This document shows positions 37,500-48,512 of a DNA stretch of 55,000 bases, one piece after another. Numbering within the stretch: position 1 is the stretch's first letter; each line of letters opens with the position of its first letter. The stretch comes from Symbiodinium natans (Eukaryota; Sar; Dinophyceae; Suessiales; Symbiodiniaceae): the NCBI GenBank assembly GCA_905221605.1, contig CAJNDS010002290.1, forward strand, positions 17,501 to 72,500, given 5' to 3'. A model generated the notes under the pieces. The model ran no database searches. It saw only the letters and a list, made by a program, of their open reading frames with translations, and was not told the DNA's origin. Made by a program: the position numbers and the translations under genes.

Positions 37500-38404
37500 G
37501 GCTACCCGGGGAGAGAGAGGCGGAGAGAGAGCGAGAGCAGAGAGAAAGAGAGAAAGCAATAAAGATTACAAAGAAAGAAAGAGTGAAAGAGAGGAAGAGG
37601 GAAACAGAGAAACAGAGAAACAGAGAAAGAGAGAAAGAGAGAAAGAGAGAAAGAGAGAAAGAGAGAAAGAGAGAAAGAGAGAAAGAGAGAAAGAGAGAAA
37701 GAGAGAAAGAGAGAAAGAGAGAAAGAGAGAAAGAGAGAAAGAGAGAAAGAGAGAAAGAGAGAAAGAGAGAAAGAGAGAAAGAGAGAAAGAGAGAAAGAGA
37801 AAGAGAGAAAGAGAGAAAGAGAGAAAGAGAGAAAGAGAGAAAGAGAGAAAGAGAGAAAGAGAGAAAGAGAGAAAGAGAGAAAGAGAGCAAGAGAGAAAGA
37901 GAGAAAGAGAGAAAGAGAGAAAGAGAGAAAGAGAGAAAGAGAGAAAGAGAGAAAGAGAGAAAGAGAGAAAGAGAGAAAGAGAGAAAGAGAGAAAGAGAGA
38001 AAGAGAAAGAGAGAAAGAGAGAAAGAGAGAAAGAGAGAAAGAGAGAAAGAGAGAAAGAGAGAAAGAGAGAAAGAGAGAAAGAGAGAAAGAGAGAAAGAGA
38101 GAAAGAGAGCAAGAGAGAAAGAGAGAAAGAGAGAGAGAAAGAGAGAAAGAGAGAAAGAGAGAAAGAGAGAAAGAGAGAAAGAGAGAAAGAGAGAACGAAA
38201 GAGAGAGGAGGAGAGAGAGGATAGAGAGGAGGGATCAGAGAGGAGAGAGAGCGCGAGAGAGAGGGAGAGAGGGGGAGCGAGAGAGGGAGAGGGAGAGAGA
38301 GGGAGAGAGAGGGAGAGACAGGGAGAGAGAGGGAGAGAGAGGGAGAGAGAGGGAGAGAGAGGGAGAGAGAGGGAGAGAGAGGGAGAGAGAGGGAGAGAGA
38401 GGGA
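37500..38404. repeat. GAGAAA/GAGAGG purine microsatellite
   Basis: About 600 bp of near-perfect GAGAGAAA octamers, then GAGAGAGG units up to the DinoSL relic. All long open frames here (Arg/Glu/Lys or Ser/Leu/Phe) are artefacts of the repeat. Confidence 0.97.
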
Positions 38405-38423
38405 GTAGCCATTTTGGCTCAAG
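38405..38423 (+). other. Relic of the dinoflagellate spliced leader (DinoSL)
   Basis: GTAGCCATTTTGGCTCAAG equals the last 19 bases of the 22-base DinoSL as I know it from the literature. In the genome such a copy marks a trans-spliced mRNA that was reverse-transcribed and reinserted. Confidence 0.9.
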
Positions 38424-38512
38424 ATCTTCAGGCTCGAGGCCTCTTCCTTGCCTCTTTTCTTCCCGACAGCCATGGAGGGCGATCTGCCGTGGACGACCCC
38501 GCGCAGATCGAT

Positions 38513-40012
38513 ATGACGACGGCCAGCTCGCTGACGAAATGTGCTTTTGACTTCCTCGCCGATGTCGAAGGCTATGATATCAGGGACGCGGCTGGGCTCG
38601 ATAGCCATAGCTATAGGGTCCTACTTGTCGGTATGATGTCGGAGATCTTAACGGAGGAGGGCATCTACTCCAATCAGGCCTTGGTGACGAGCTTGACAGT
38701 CCTCAACTACGTGGGGTTAGCATCGGCCAACATGCGCAGGGTGATCAAAACATGGGAGATAGTGAAGACGAAAGTCACCTTGGACCGTCCGACAATCCAG
38801 GCGATCGACAAGTTCTTGCGCACCCGCCTGACGAACAGTGCTCTGGATCGAAGGGCGAAAGCAGGTTCGCATTTTCCTGCGAGTCAACTTGCATCTGTTG
38901 CACCGACCCTAGGACTCAGGGTGCATTTGGCGAGTCTGGTCAAGAAAGCTTCTCGTGAAAGTGGCAACAACACGGTGTCCGTGCTAGCTTTGGCTTTTGA
39001 ATTGTTGTCCATGCGCAGTTCAGTTCAAATTAACTGGACGACGGACCTCCAGGAGGTTGCAAATCTCCTGCAATCAGCTTTCTGGCTTCTGATAGTCAAC
39101 AAACCCGGGGCTGCGGCGGGTTCGCTTGGAAAATTGGATGCTACGATAGTCCTCGACTATCTGCATACATCATCCAAAGATGAGTATCCGCTTGTCGGTG
39201 TCAACACGTCTGTCGGCGAGATCTCCCCGGTCGGATGGGACTCCCTGATCTCAGTGATAGTGGAGTTCGTGAAGAAGGAGGGGGCCATGACGGATGAGAC
39301 GTCCTGGTCGGCCCGCCTCTCCGCCAAGAACATCCTCCGGAACATGGGCACCATGTGGCTGCACTATGAGGGCGACGAGAACTTGGTGAGCCTCCCACAG
39401 CTCTTGGAGTACATGCTCATCACCACCCCTGACAACGAAGGCTACACGTCGTCTGTTTCAGACGAGTTGGGCTCTATGAAGTCCATCATGACATACTACC
39501 TCCTGTCCAACACCAGTGTCAAGATTGCGTGCGACAACAATGTCATGATTCCGGAGGGGTTGGAGATCCTGGTGCCAGTCACCACCGGCAGGACCCTCTC
39601 CCTGGACAAGATCGAAGGCCTGACTGTGAGCCAGCTCTCCGAGGCCGAGGGGGGAACTTTCGAGGTCTACTATGAGAACGACTTGGCCGACCCGGACACG
39701 ATCGCTGAGCACCTGAAGAAGGCCACGAGGTCCGGCGTGAAGCCCTTCACCAAGAAAGGGGGAATGAACTGGGACGAGATCCAGGTGGAGGACGATGACG
39801 CCAAGGAGACCCCTCTGGGAAGGACTACGGAGCACAAGAAGGCTTCAGGTGTTGGCAAAGGCAATGCTCTGGTTGGAAGAGGTACACAGCAGCCCACTTA
39901 CACGCCTGCAGAACAATACTCCAAGCAGCAGGGGACAACCTGGGAAGCGGAGAGCACCCGCCACAGACGCGCCACCAACAGACCCCGCCGCAGCATCCAC
40001 CACCCACCCTAG
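38513..40012 (+). CDS. Intronless retrogene of unknown family, 499 aa
   Basis: ATG 38513 is the first in-frame ATG after the DinoSL relic; an out-of-frame ATG at 38473 opens a short upstream frame ending at about 38515. The protein starts MTTASSLTKCAFDFLADVEG and appears mostly helical and compact for about 430 residues (SDELGSMKSIMTYYLL and similar). It then becomes polar and Gln/Thr/Arg-rich to the stop at 40012. It has no hydrophobic signal and no motif I recognise. The gene is uninterrupted for 1.5 kb, unlike the neighbouring split genes, as expected for retroposed cDNA. A nucleocapsid-like protein of an RNA virus copied into the genome is one speculative reading (compact N-like domain followed by a disordered region). 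I have no direct support for it. Confidence 0.65.
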   Translation: MTTASSLTKCAFDFLADVEGYDIRDAAGLDSHSYRVLLVGMMSEILTEEGIYSNQALVTSLTVLNYVGLASANMRRVIKTWEIVKTKVTLDRPTIQAIDKFLRTRLTNSALDRRAKAGSHFPASQLASVAPTLGLRVHLASLVKKASRESGNNTVSVLALAFELLSMRSSVQINWTTDLQEVANLLQSAFWLLIVNKPGAAAGSLGKLDATIVLDYLHTSSKDEYPLVGVNTSVGEISPVGWDSLISVIVEFVKKEGAMTDETSWSARLSAKNILRNMGTMWLHYEGDENLVSLPQLLEYMLITTPDNEGYTSSVSDELGSMKSIMTYYLLSNTSVKIACDNNVMIPEGLEILVPVTTGRTLSLDKIEGLTVSQLSEAEGGTFEVYYENDLADPDTIAEHLKKATRSGVKPFTKKGGMNWDEIQVEDDDAKETPLGRTTEHKKASGVGKGNALVGRGTQQPTYTPAEQYSKQQGTTWEAESTRHRRATNRPRRSIHHPP

Positions 40013-41480
40013 CACAGCAGAGCCGCGGACCGAGCCACCGACACAAGGAGGGAGCACCAGGCAGACAGCACAAAAGAACCCTCGAACTCGACGAGGCAGC
40101 AAGGCAAGCACAACACCTCCTTGAGCAGGACCCCGGCGCACCGGCCCAGCACATAGCGCAACACCTCGCCACGATTCAGGAACTTATCACTTATCACGAG
40201 AGGTGTGGGGGGGAGGGGAAACAGCGGGGCAAGTCGGCCTGGAGCTCACACAACAGCTACTGCACGAGCTGAACACAGCCTGTGAAAGGGGGGGGCGGGA
40301 AGAGGATAGACAGCAGCAGCACCACCTGCAAACAACCATACGGGAGATCCTCACCCATATCCACCAGGCCATAGAGGCCCACGAAGTGGTGGTGGCAGCA
40401 CAGTGGCTGGAACCAGAGGGCGGCGACTCAGCGCAAACCCCAACACAGCACCCCCAAGAAGCAGCAGCAGCAGGAGCCAGGGACACACACCTAGCGGACG
40501 TCATAGGCCTGGCGAAAGGAGGGACGGAAAGTCACAACAACAGACCCAGCCACAGGCCCAACAGCACGGGGGTCACCACGGCCAGGGAAATATTGGCCAA
40601 ACTGGTCCCGTTCCTGGAAACACAGACGGACGGAGGAGGGGAAGGGGGGGGCGCAACCCGCAGATCCGCACAAGAGGAAGAGGAGACGGAGGAGGGCAAC
40701 CAGGGGGCCATGCTGAACCCCAGCAAACCCACACTCGGGGCCTCTCCGAGCACATGCGAAACGATCCCACCCCAGGGACAGCAGGAAGCGGAACCCAACT
40801 GTCAGCCGCCCCACCAGCACGCAAACAACAGCACCGAAGCAGCGGATGCAGCAGCAACAGCGGCAGCAGCAAGGGCAACAGCGACGGGGACGGGAGCCGA
40901 CCAAGCAGGCAGCGGCGGGGGGGGGGGCACGCAGGAGACCGTCCCGTGGGAACCACCGCCACTTGAGAGCCGAACACAACACGTTGACGATCGGTCCAGA
41001 GGGCGAGGGGGCACTGCGCACCACCTACACCCACCACACACTTACACACCTCCACCACCACAGCACTCACCCACCCACACGTACCGGAGAGCACCCACGG
41101 AGGAGTTCACATCGCCGTCGCAGTCGGAGGAGGAACAAGAGACAAGACCAAGGGGGTGGGGACTACATCGACGACACCGCCGGCTACACGAAGGGGATGA
41201 TGTGGACTCAAGAAGAAGACGCACACATGAAGGGGCAAGCAGTGACTAACTGTCCCCAAAAGAGGGCCAAAAAGACATGTAAAGCATTTGCCAGGAGCAC
41301 AGAGGGGGGACCGTCTGCCCAAACTAGTGCTGTACTGGTTCGCTGTATCCAAGGCTGGACCCTGCTTACACCCCACTTTCAGACAGAAACCCCAACCTGG
41401 CCCGGCTGCGAAAAGCGCAGCTCAGACCGCATGACACTTGGGACTGGCGCGCCCCTCGGGGCAGCTGCTCCTTCGGGGGG
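40013..41480 (+). pseudogene. Degenerate coding-like continuation of the retrogene
   Basis: Coding-like helical segments appear in changing frames: about 40080-40200 (EAARQAQHLLEQDPG, AQHLATIQELITYHERC) and then 40203-41249 (VGLELTQQLLHELNTACERG, LQTTIREILTHIHQAIEAHE). The two share a similar pattern, which suggests one longer, internally repeated, Gln/Thr-rich disordered protein broken by frameshifts around G runs at 40207 and 40289. The region is open in several frames on both strands, so single ORF calls are unsafe. The retroposed segment ends before the GA microsatellite at about 41490. No clear poly-A tail. Confidence 0.4.
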
Positions 41481-41489
41481 GGCTAAGCG

Positions 41490-42115
<626 letters not shown>

Positions 42116-42226
42116 GAGTGAGCCGTTGTGTTGCAAAGTGCAACCCTGAACCCTAAACCCTTCCAGACACCCGCAGCTACCTCCCGATAGCACCCCAAAA
42201 AGCCCCTGAACCCTTGCAGTAAAAGC

Positions 42227-42290
42227 CCTACCCTAAACCCTAAACCCTAAACCCTAAACCCTAAACCCTAAACCCTAAACTCTAAACAGA
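42227..42290 (+). repeat. CCCTAAA block
   Basis: About nine units. Confidence 0.92.
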
Positions 42291-42402
42291 CCCCTAGCCT
42301 GCCATCAGGTCCTTGCGCACTGGTGGGCCCCTGTCCGGATCCCGTTCACTTGTCTGGTTTCGGGCAGCGTGTGACCTTCACTTCCCTGAAGTCGCTTCGG
42401 GG

Positions 42403-42446
42403 TTTTAGGGTTTAGGGTTTAGGGTTTAGGGTTTAGGGCTTAGGGT
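42403..42446 (+). repeat. Short TTTAGGG block
   Basis: Six units, closing a C-island-G sandwich around 42291-42402; no clear frame in the island. Confidence 0.9.
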
Positions 42447-42587
42447 GATTTACGCAGAGCCCGCATACTTAGGGGGGCACCCCCCAAAAAGGGACCCTAC
42501 ACCCTAAACCCTGAACTCTAGACTCAACCCGAAACCCCAAACCCCAACAAGGGGGGCCACAATTTCGCGAGCTGCCCCATGTAGGGC

Positions 42588-42645
42588 TTAGGGTTTAGGG
42601 TTTCGGGTTTAGGGTTCAGGGTTTAGGGTTTAGGGTTTAGGGTTA
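42588..42645 (+). repeat. TTTAGGG block
   Basis: About eight units. A short diverged C-block lies at 42500-42546. Confidence 0.88.
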
Positions 42646-42754
42646 TGTCTCGAGTCTGACGTGGCTGAAAGTTACCAATGCTTTGTGCAGAGCACGCCTG
42701 GCTTTCGCTGCCAACGTTGGCTCGTGGTCAGGAGACCCCCCTCCCCTAAAGCCG

Positions 42755-42797
42755 AGTTTAGGGTTTAGGGTTTAGGGCTTAGGGCTCAGGGTTCAGA
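42755..42797 (+). repeat. Short TTTAGGG block, diverged
   Basis: Five to six units. Confidence 0.85.
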
Positions 42798-42821
42798 GCT
42801 CCGGTTGCGGTTTCTTCGTAG

Positions 42822-42908
42822 CTGAGGGACCCTGTACCCTTTTGGGGTACATGTCAATCCAACCAGAATTGAAAGGTTAACCGGGTACTCGGCAACTAAG
42901 GGGCTAGG
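42822..42908 (+). mobile_element. Introner-like element related to ankyrin-gene intron 1
   Basis: CCCTGTACCCTTTTGGGGTA at the left, then AAAGGTTAACCGGGTACTCGG followed by CAACTAAGGGGC. The right part parallels the end of the intron at 15292-15402. Weak inverted arms. Confidence 0.45.
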
Positions 42909-43049
42909 GTCACCCATTCCAAGAAGCCTCTGGTCGCATCCTCCAGACCCGAGACACCTAAATGCGTGTGTGGAACCCCTCGGTCAGCATTCGGGCATCT
43001 CCCAACACAGGATGCTGCCCTGAAGTTTGCTCCAAAACCCGAAGCCCAA

Positions 43050-43216
43050 GACCCTCAAACCCTCAAACCCTCAAACCCTTAAACCCTGAAACCCTCAAAC
43101 CCTGAAACCCTGAAACCCTGAAACCCTGAAACCCTGAAACCCTGAAACCCTGAAACCCTGAAACCCTGAAACCCTGAAACCCCTAAACCCTGAACCCTAA
43201 ACCCTGAACCCTAAAC
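43050..43216 (+). repeat. Telomere-like block of CCCTGAAA/CCCTCAAA octamers
   Basis: Three CCCTCAAA units, then about twelve CCCTGAAA units. Confidence 0.94.
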
Positions 43217-43312
43217 TGTGTCCCTATGTTCCCATTTCCACGTCGGAGACCTGGGTCAGGACCCCAGTAGGACCGGCGCCGCCCAAGGGGGGGAAAAGGG
43301 GCTGCGGCGTCC

Positions 43313-43395
43313 CCTAAACCCAAAACCCAAAACCCGAAACCCAAAACCCTAACCCCCTAACCCTAAACCCTAAACCCTAAAACCCGAAACCGTCC
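43313..43395 (+). repeat. CCCAAAA/CCCTAAA block
   Basis: About eleven diverged units. The island 43396-43478 and a G-block at 43479-43507 follow. Confidence 0.88.
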
Positions 43396-43513
43396 CGTGA
43401 TTCCGATGGGCTTGACCGACGCCCGCTCGTGGACATGAGCTCCACTTTCAATGGAGGCCAGGCCCTGGCAGTGCGATGTTTAGGGTTTAGGGTTTAGGGT
43501 TTGGGGTTGTTGT

Positions 43514-43580
43514 GCTGATGATGGTGAGGATGATGATGACGATGATGATGATGATGAGGATGAGGATGAGGTGTGGCTGC

Positions 43581-43633
<53 letters not shown>

Positions 43634-43830
43634 TTATATATATATACATATATATATATATTATGTATAATGTATATAATATGAGATAATCCAGTATAAA
43701 TATAATATAGTATAATATAACATAACATAATATAGTATAATATACTATAATATAATATAATATACCATACTATAATATAATATAATATAATATAATATAA
43801 TATAATATAATATAATTATAGATGATGATT
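43514..43830. repeat. GAT, TTA, TA and TATAA microsatellite cluster
   Basis: GATGAT/GAGGAT (43514-43570), about 15 TTA units (43580-43635), TA (43637-43660), then TATAATATAG pentamer-like repeats (43680-43820). Confidence 0.95.
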
Positions 43831-43919
43831 GTGGTTAGGGAGCCTTTGCTCATCCTTGCTCACTGGCTCCCTTGCTCCCCGAAACCCAAAATCCGAACCC
43901 TGCACCCGCTCTAAGCTCA

Positions 43920-43998
43920 GAAAACCCTAAACCCTAAGCCCTAAACCCTAAACCCTAAACCCTAAACCCTAAACCCTCAACCCTCAACCCTAAACCTC
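43920..43998 (+). repeat. CCCTAAA block
   Basis: About eleven units. Confidence 0.93.
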
Positions 43999-44013
43999 AT
44001 CTTCCTCCGCAAG

Positions 44014-44097
44014 GCGGCGCAAGGGTGGCCTCCCGGCGTCCCCGACGCCCGGGCCGCGGCGCGGCAGCTGCGGCGCACTGCTCCGGAGGAGGGGCTC
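44014..44097 (+). CDS. Ala/Arg-rich exon between telomere blocks
   Basis: After CTCCGCAAG|G the frame reads AAQGWPPGVPDARAAARQLR then RTAPEEGL, and meets a G-rich block. May be an early exon of the PPR gene that follows, but has no PPR signature of its own. Confidence 0.35.
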
Positions 44098-44505
44098 GGG
44101 GTTTAGGGTTTGGGGTTTAGGGGCTCGGGGTTTAGGGTTTGGGGTTTAGGGTTAGGGGGTTGGGGTTTAGGGTTGAGGGTTTAGGGTTTGAGGGTTTAGG
44201 GGTTAGGGTTTAGGGGTTGAGGGTTTAGGGTTTGGGGGTTTTGGGGTTTGGGGTGTTTGGGGCCTTAGGGTTGAGGGTTTGGGGTTGAGGGTTTAGGGTG
44301 TTTGGGGTGTTTGGGGTGGTGTTTGGGGTGGTTTTTCGGGTGGTGTTTGGGGTGGTGTTTGGGGTGGTGTTTGGGGTTTAGGATTTAGGGTTTGGGGTTG
44401 GGGATTTGGGGTTTGGGGTTTGGGGTTTAATTGGTGTTTGGGGTTTGGTGTTTGGGGTTTGGCGTTTAGGGTTTAGGTTTAGGGTTTTGGGTTTAGGGTT
44501 TTCGG
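44098..44505 (+). repeat. Long diverged TTTAGGG/TTTGGGG block
   Basis: Mixed GGGGTTTAGGG, TTTGGGGTG and TTTGGGG units with a GGTGTTTGGGGT sub-array at 44300-44375. Confidence 0.9.
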
Positions 44506-45164
44506 TGAGGCCCCCAAGGTCCGGAAGTCTCGGTGCCCTCGGCTCGAAAGCACCGTGACATGTAGGAACTCCAAGTTCTCCCAAAAGCCCGCAGCACAAA
44601 GCCGTCTTCTAGACAAAGGTGCCCAGTCGTAGCCTTATTCCATTATTTGGGTGGTTGTCAAAATTTTGGTCCCCTTTGGGGTCCCTATTCTTGTACGGCG
44701 CCTCAAGGAGCACCCCTTTTAATCCTAGGTTAGTAGAGTATGTGAGTGACTGGCCTTCCCTGCAGCCGTTGTCAGGTTGGCTTGGCGAAGCTTCGGGCAG
44801 CTCGGAGAAACTTTGGGGTTTAGGGTTTAAAGTTTAGGGTTAAGGGTGGTATACAGATTGCTTAGGATGAGGCTTTGCTGTTGCCAATTCGCCCGAGTTG
44901 CAGATGAGCGAGACAGAGATGAGTACGTACAGACCGACAAACATACATATGCAGATGCATATAGACATGCATACAGACATGCATGAACATACGCATACAC
45001 ATGCATACTCACAAACATACAGGCATACGGCATATTGTGCATAGATACATACACCCACGCAGACGTGCATGCCTTGCAGTGTTTTCATGCAACGTGCATC
45101 CATAGCTGGGTAACGAATGTTATGCAATGTATTTGCAATGCATGAATCAACATGTTGTCGGAGC
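44506..45164. other. Unique sequence with CATACA-type repeat, no gene called
   Basis: Contains a small G-block (44815-44850) and a degenerate ACATACA/ATGCAT stretch at 44935-45020. Confidence 0.4.
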
Positions 45165-45346
45165 ACCAAACCCCTAAACCTCCTAAACCCCAAACGCCCA
45201 ATAACATCCCAAACTCTACTACGCCTAAACCCCTCCCAAAACCCCCTAAACCCCTAAACAGCCCCAAAAGCAACCCCTCAACCCTAAACCCTAAGCCCCA
45301 AACCCCAAACCCTAAACCCTAAACCCTAAACCCTAAACCCTAAACC
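45165..45346 (+). repeat. CCCTAAA block, first half diverged
   Basis: CCCCTAAAC-type units become perfect CCCTAAA by 45300; ends at the acceptor of the first PPR exon. Confidence 0.9.
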
Positions 45347-45418
45347 GAGGAGCTGAGTGCGCTTCGGCTGCAGCCCAACGCCTTCCACGCTGGCGCACTG
45401 CTGGGCTCCTGCGCCGAG
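45347..45418 (+). CDS. PPR gene, exon (earliest found)
   Basis: 24 codons, phase 0, from CCGAG to GCCGAG|GTGGGTTTAGGG. It reads EELSALRLQPNAFHAGALLG then SCAE, a PPR helix A with the usual LxPN start. Spliced to 46550 it gives GSCAE|AFAWEHALWLL, a canonical PPR turn, across 1.1 kb of telomere-like intron. PPR proteins bind organellar RNA; no targeting signal is visible because the 5' exons were not identified. Confidence 0.65.
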
Positions 45419-46250
45419 GTGGGTTTAGGGTTTAGGATTTAGGGTTTAGGGTTTAGGGGGTTTAGGGGGTTTAGGGGGTTTAGGGGGTTTAGGGGGTTTA
45501 GGGGGTTTAGGGGGTTTAGGGGGTTTAGGGGGTTTAGGGGGTTTAGGGGGTTTAGGGGGTTTAGGGGGTTTAGGGGGTTTAGGGGGTTTAGGGGGGTTAG
45601 GGGGTTTAGGGGTTTAGGGGGTTTAGGGGGTTTAGGGGTTTAAGGGGGTTTAGGGGTTTAGGGTTTGAGAGGGGGGTGTTAGGGGTTTAGGGGTTTAGGG
45701 ATTTAGGGAGGGTTTAGGGGGTTTTGAGGGGGTTAGGGGTTTGGGGTTTAGGGGGTTTAGCGTGTTTATGGGGTTTATGGTTTAGTGGTTATTAGGGGTT
45801 AGGGGTTTAGGGTTTTTTTAGGGGGTTTAGGGGTTTAGGGTTTAGGTGTTATGTTTTTTAGGGGTCTTAGGGGTTTAGGGGGTTTTAGGGGTTTTACTGG
45901 GTTTAGAGGAGTTTTAGGGGGTTTAGGGTGTTTTAGTGGGTTTGGTGGTTTAGGGGGGTTTTTAGAGAGATGGGGTGAGGGGTTTAGGGGGTTAGGGGGT
46001 TAGGGGGTTTAAGGGGGTTAGGGGTTTTAGTGGGTTTAGGGGGTTTTAGGGGGTTTAGGGGGTGTTAGCGGTCGAGGGGGTTTAGTCAGTAGGGGTTTAG
46101 AAAGACAAAGGGGGTTTAGGGGTTAAGGAGGGGTTAGGGGGTTTAGGGGGTTTAGGGGGTTTAGGGGGTTTAGGGGGTTTAGGGGGTTTAGGGGGTTTAG
46201 GGGGTCTAGGGGGTCTAGGGTTTAGGGTTTAGGGTTTAGGGTTTAGGGTG
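45419..46250 (+). repeat. TTTAGGGGG array inside PPR intron
   Basis: About 90 units, mostly TTTAGGGGG nonamers with decaying ends; starts at the splice donor of the PPR exon. Confidence 0.95.
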
Positions 46251-46267
46251 CGGTGCCTTTTATTTGG

Positions 46268-46328
46268 GGCTGGTTCTTAGTAGGGAATGAGGGAATTCTC
46301 GGGCCCTTTGTAATCCGTTAAAGGGTAG

Positions 46329-46364
<36 letters not shown>

Positions 46365-46413
46365 TTGTATTTTAATGTCTAGGGCCCTCATTACCTCATT
46401 CCCTACTTCAAGG
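46268..46413. mobile_element. Introner-like inverted-repeat element with internal TA microsatellite
   Basis: Left end GGCTGGTTCTTAGTAGGGAA, right end CTCATTCCCTACTTCAAG. Core contains CGTTAAAGGGTAGA and a TA expansion. Same family as ankyrin-gene intron 3. Confidence 0.65.
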
Positions 46414-46549
46414 GTTTTGGGGCTTTAGGGCTTTTAGGGTTTAGGGTTCAGGGCCTTAGGTTTTCGGGGTTCAGGGTTGGGCCATAACGCTCAGAACGTG
46501 CTTGCCTTGTCCTTTCGCCTTCGGATGCCTTCGGCGTGCTCTTTCCCAG

Positions 46550-46615
46550 GCTTTCGCCTGGGAGCACGCGCTGTGGCTTTTGGAGGCTCTTCCAGGCAGG
46601 CTTGTGACAGCCCAA
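46550..46615 (+). CDS. PPR gene, exon
   Basis: 22 codons, phase 0, from TTTCCCAG|G to GCCCAA|GTAGGG. It reads AFAWEHALWLLEALPGRLVT then AQ: PPR helix B with the conserved W..AL.LLE. Trp-to-Trp spacing to the next unit is 34 residues. Confidence 0.65.
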
Positions 46616-46965
46616 GTAGGGCCCAAGCACTTGAAATCACAACATGGCTCTAGAAGCCCGGCCTACCGCAAGGAGGCTCTTCGCCCCCCCGGGGGTATGT
46701 TGGCTCACAGTATCCCCCCGCGATGGCTCACAGCCCAAGCCATCAAAAGGCAGCCAGTTGAGACAAGAGCAACACGCAAGCCTTCAGATCTTGAGGCGAA
46801 GCCCTCCTCCCCGATGCCGTCGCCTACGCGTCAGCTACTGCAGCCTGCGGTCGAAGCCTTCGCTGGGCCCTGGCGGTGGTGACTTGGGCAGGTTTCACAT
46901 GGGTGAAGAAGTTCCTGGAAGTGAAGCCATCATGCCTGTGGCCAACTGCTCTGTTCATGTGTCTA

Positions 46966-47045
46966 TATCATATATACATATATACATATATACATATATA
47001 CATATATACATATATACATATATACATATATACATATATACATAT

Positions 47046-47076
<31 letters not shown>

Positions 47077-47130
47077 AATAACTAAATACATAAATAAATA
47101 AATAAATATATATATATATATATATATATG
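46966..47130. repeat. TATACA and TA/AAATA microsatellite
   Basis: Perfect TATACA hexamers, then TA, then ATAAATAAATA and TA again. Confidence 0.96.
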
Positions 47131-47274
47131 TGTACACATTTTGTTTTTCCTCGTATGTACGTGTATATGTACATGTACCAATGCAGATAGACCCCCTTTT
47201 GTGCCCGCCCAGACGTTGCTTGCCACCTCCCTCGACCGTCGCATGGCCTCGCAGGCTCCCTTTATTTGGGGCAG

Positions 47275-47335
47275 GTTTAGGGTTTAGGGTTTGGGGTTTA
47301 GGGTTTAGGGTTTAGGACTTGGGGGGGGGGGGGGC
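47275..47335 (+). repeat. TTTAGGG block followed by poly-G
   Basis: Six units and a run of about 14 G. The preceding CTTTATTTGGGGC also precedes the element at 46268. Confidence 0.9.
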
Positions 47336-47648
47336 TTCTTGGGGCGAAGTGGTGGTCGGGTTCAGGATTTAGGGCAGTTTAGCGTTTGAGAGTTTATGGC
47401 TCTGATGTTGGTGAGGAGCCGCAAGCCAAAAGCCCTAAGTCCTGAGCCCTTTAACCCCAAGTCCCAGGCCCCTTGTCGTTTGCTTACATAGGGCTTGATG
47501 CTGCACGTGGGGAACTACCCTGAGCCCGAAATCCCAAATCCTTTCGAGGCTTAGGCGTCCCCTCTTATGGACTGTTAGTATAAGAAGGGGGGACATCCCA
47601 ACTCTTGCCCCTGTCGGTCTCCTCATATCCCGAAACAGCTTGCACCAG

Positions 47649-47699
47649 GCAGGCATGGGGGCCGCCATCGCAGCTGCCGCCGGCCGAAGAGAGTGGCAG
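47649..47699 (+). CDS. PPR gene, exon
   Basis: 17 codons, phase 0, from TTGCACCAG|G to GAGTGGCAG|GTCTCC. It reads AGMGAAIAAAAGRREWQ: PPR helix A. Joined to the exon at 47801 it gives REWQ|VALSLLDQL, a canonical motif, across a 101-bp GT-AG intron. Confidence 0.7.
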
Positions 47700-47800
47700 G
47701 TCTCCTGCCCCCCTTATTCTACCAGCTCTTGGTTAGGTTGAGGGTTGAGGGTTTTAGGGTTTCGGGTTGGAGATCTGGGCTTTTGTTCCTGTCACCACAG
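47700..47800 (+). other. Short PPR intron with degenerate telomere repeats
   Basis: 101 bp, GTCTCC...CACCACAG; contains GGGTTGAGGGTTTTAGGGTT in the middle. Confidence 0.7.
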
Positions 47801-47858
47801 GTGGCCCTGTCCCTGCTGGACCAGCTCAAAATGCAGGAGATGCAGCCGGATGTCAAAA
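47801..47858 (+). CDS. PPR gene, exon
   Basis: Reads VALSLLDQLKMQEMQPDVK, a PPR helix B ending in the diagnostic QPDV. Splicing at A|GCAGCT (GC donor) to GAG|GCTAC at 49014 gives QPDVKSYTAAMRAC with 35-residue Trp spacing, the PPR period. Confidence 0.7.
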
Positions 47859-48395
47859 GCAGCTCAGACAACTTGGGGTTTTCTTGGCGTTCTTGGGTGC
47901 AGGGTTTGTAGGGTTTAGGGTTTGGGGTGTCAGGTTTAGGATGTAGCTGCAACGTGCCGTTGCAGTGTCATGCGGTGTGCTGTTGGTATGTTCGACCCAG
48001 TTGCGCCCGTTGACATGGGAAGTAAGTCGAAACACTTATTGCGCGCACACAGAGACAAATCGATTGCCTTCTCACACGGCGTAATTTAAAGCATGGGTTC
48101 TGGTACTCTGGGCATTGCTGGGGTAGTCGACTGGCACAACTGGCAAGAAAGCTGAACCAAAGCTCACATGCAACGTTGTAGCGAAGGGAATGGGGATTGG
48201 GGGTTGCGCAACGACGGTGGTCACACTATGGGTACCGACGCGCCGCAACCTTTCGAGGCAGGTACAGGATCAAAGTGTCCTTGATCCCTTCAATCTTTGG
48301 CAATGCGTTGCGTACGGTATGCGTTGCCGAACGTTCACTGACCTTTTCGTTTCGGCCTTCGAGGAAAGCAGCGTGCCATGACATACCTGTCATGT

Positions 48396-48512
48396 CCCTA
48401 AACCCTAAACCCCAAACCCTAAACCCCAAACCCTAAACCCTAAACCCTAAACCCTAAAACCTAAACCCTAAACCCTAAACCCCTAAACCCCTAAACCCCT
48501 AAACCCGAAACC
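48396..48512 (+). repeat. CCCTAAA block inside PPR intron
   Basis: About 16 units becoming CCCCTAAA at the end. Confidence 0.93.

Noticed and set aside
38414-38512. Start of the retrogene ORF within the DinoSL
   Set aside because: The open frame there begins with TTG inside the spliced leader relic; the first in-frame ATG is 38513.
37432-38608. Long Arg/Glu/Lys and Ser/Leu/Phe open frames on both strands
   Set aside because: Pure products of the GAGAAA microsatellite; no non-repetitive coding content.
40491-41094. Minus-strand frames of 170-180 codons
   Set aside because: Shadow frames of a GC-rich region that is open in most frames; + strand has the DinoSL and coding-like segments.
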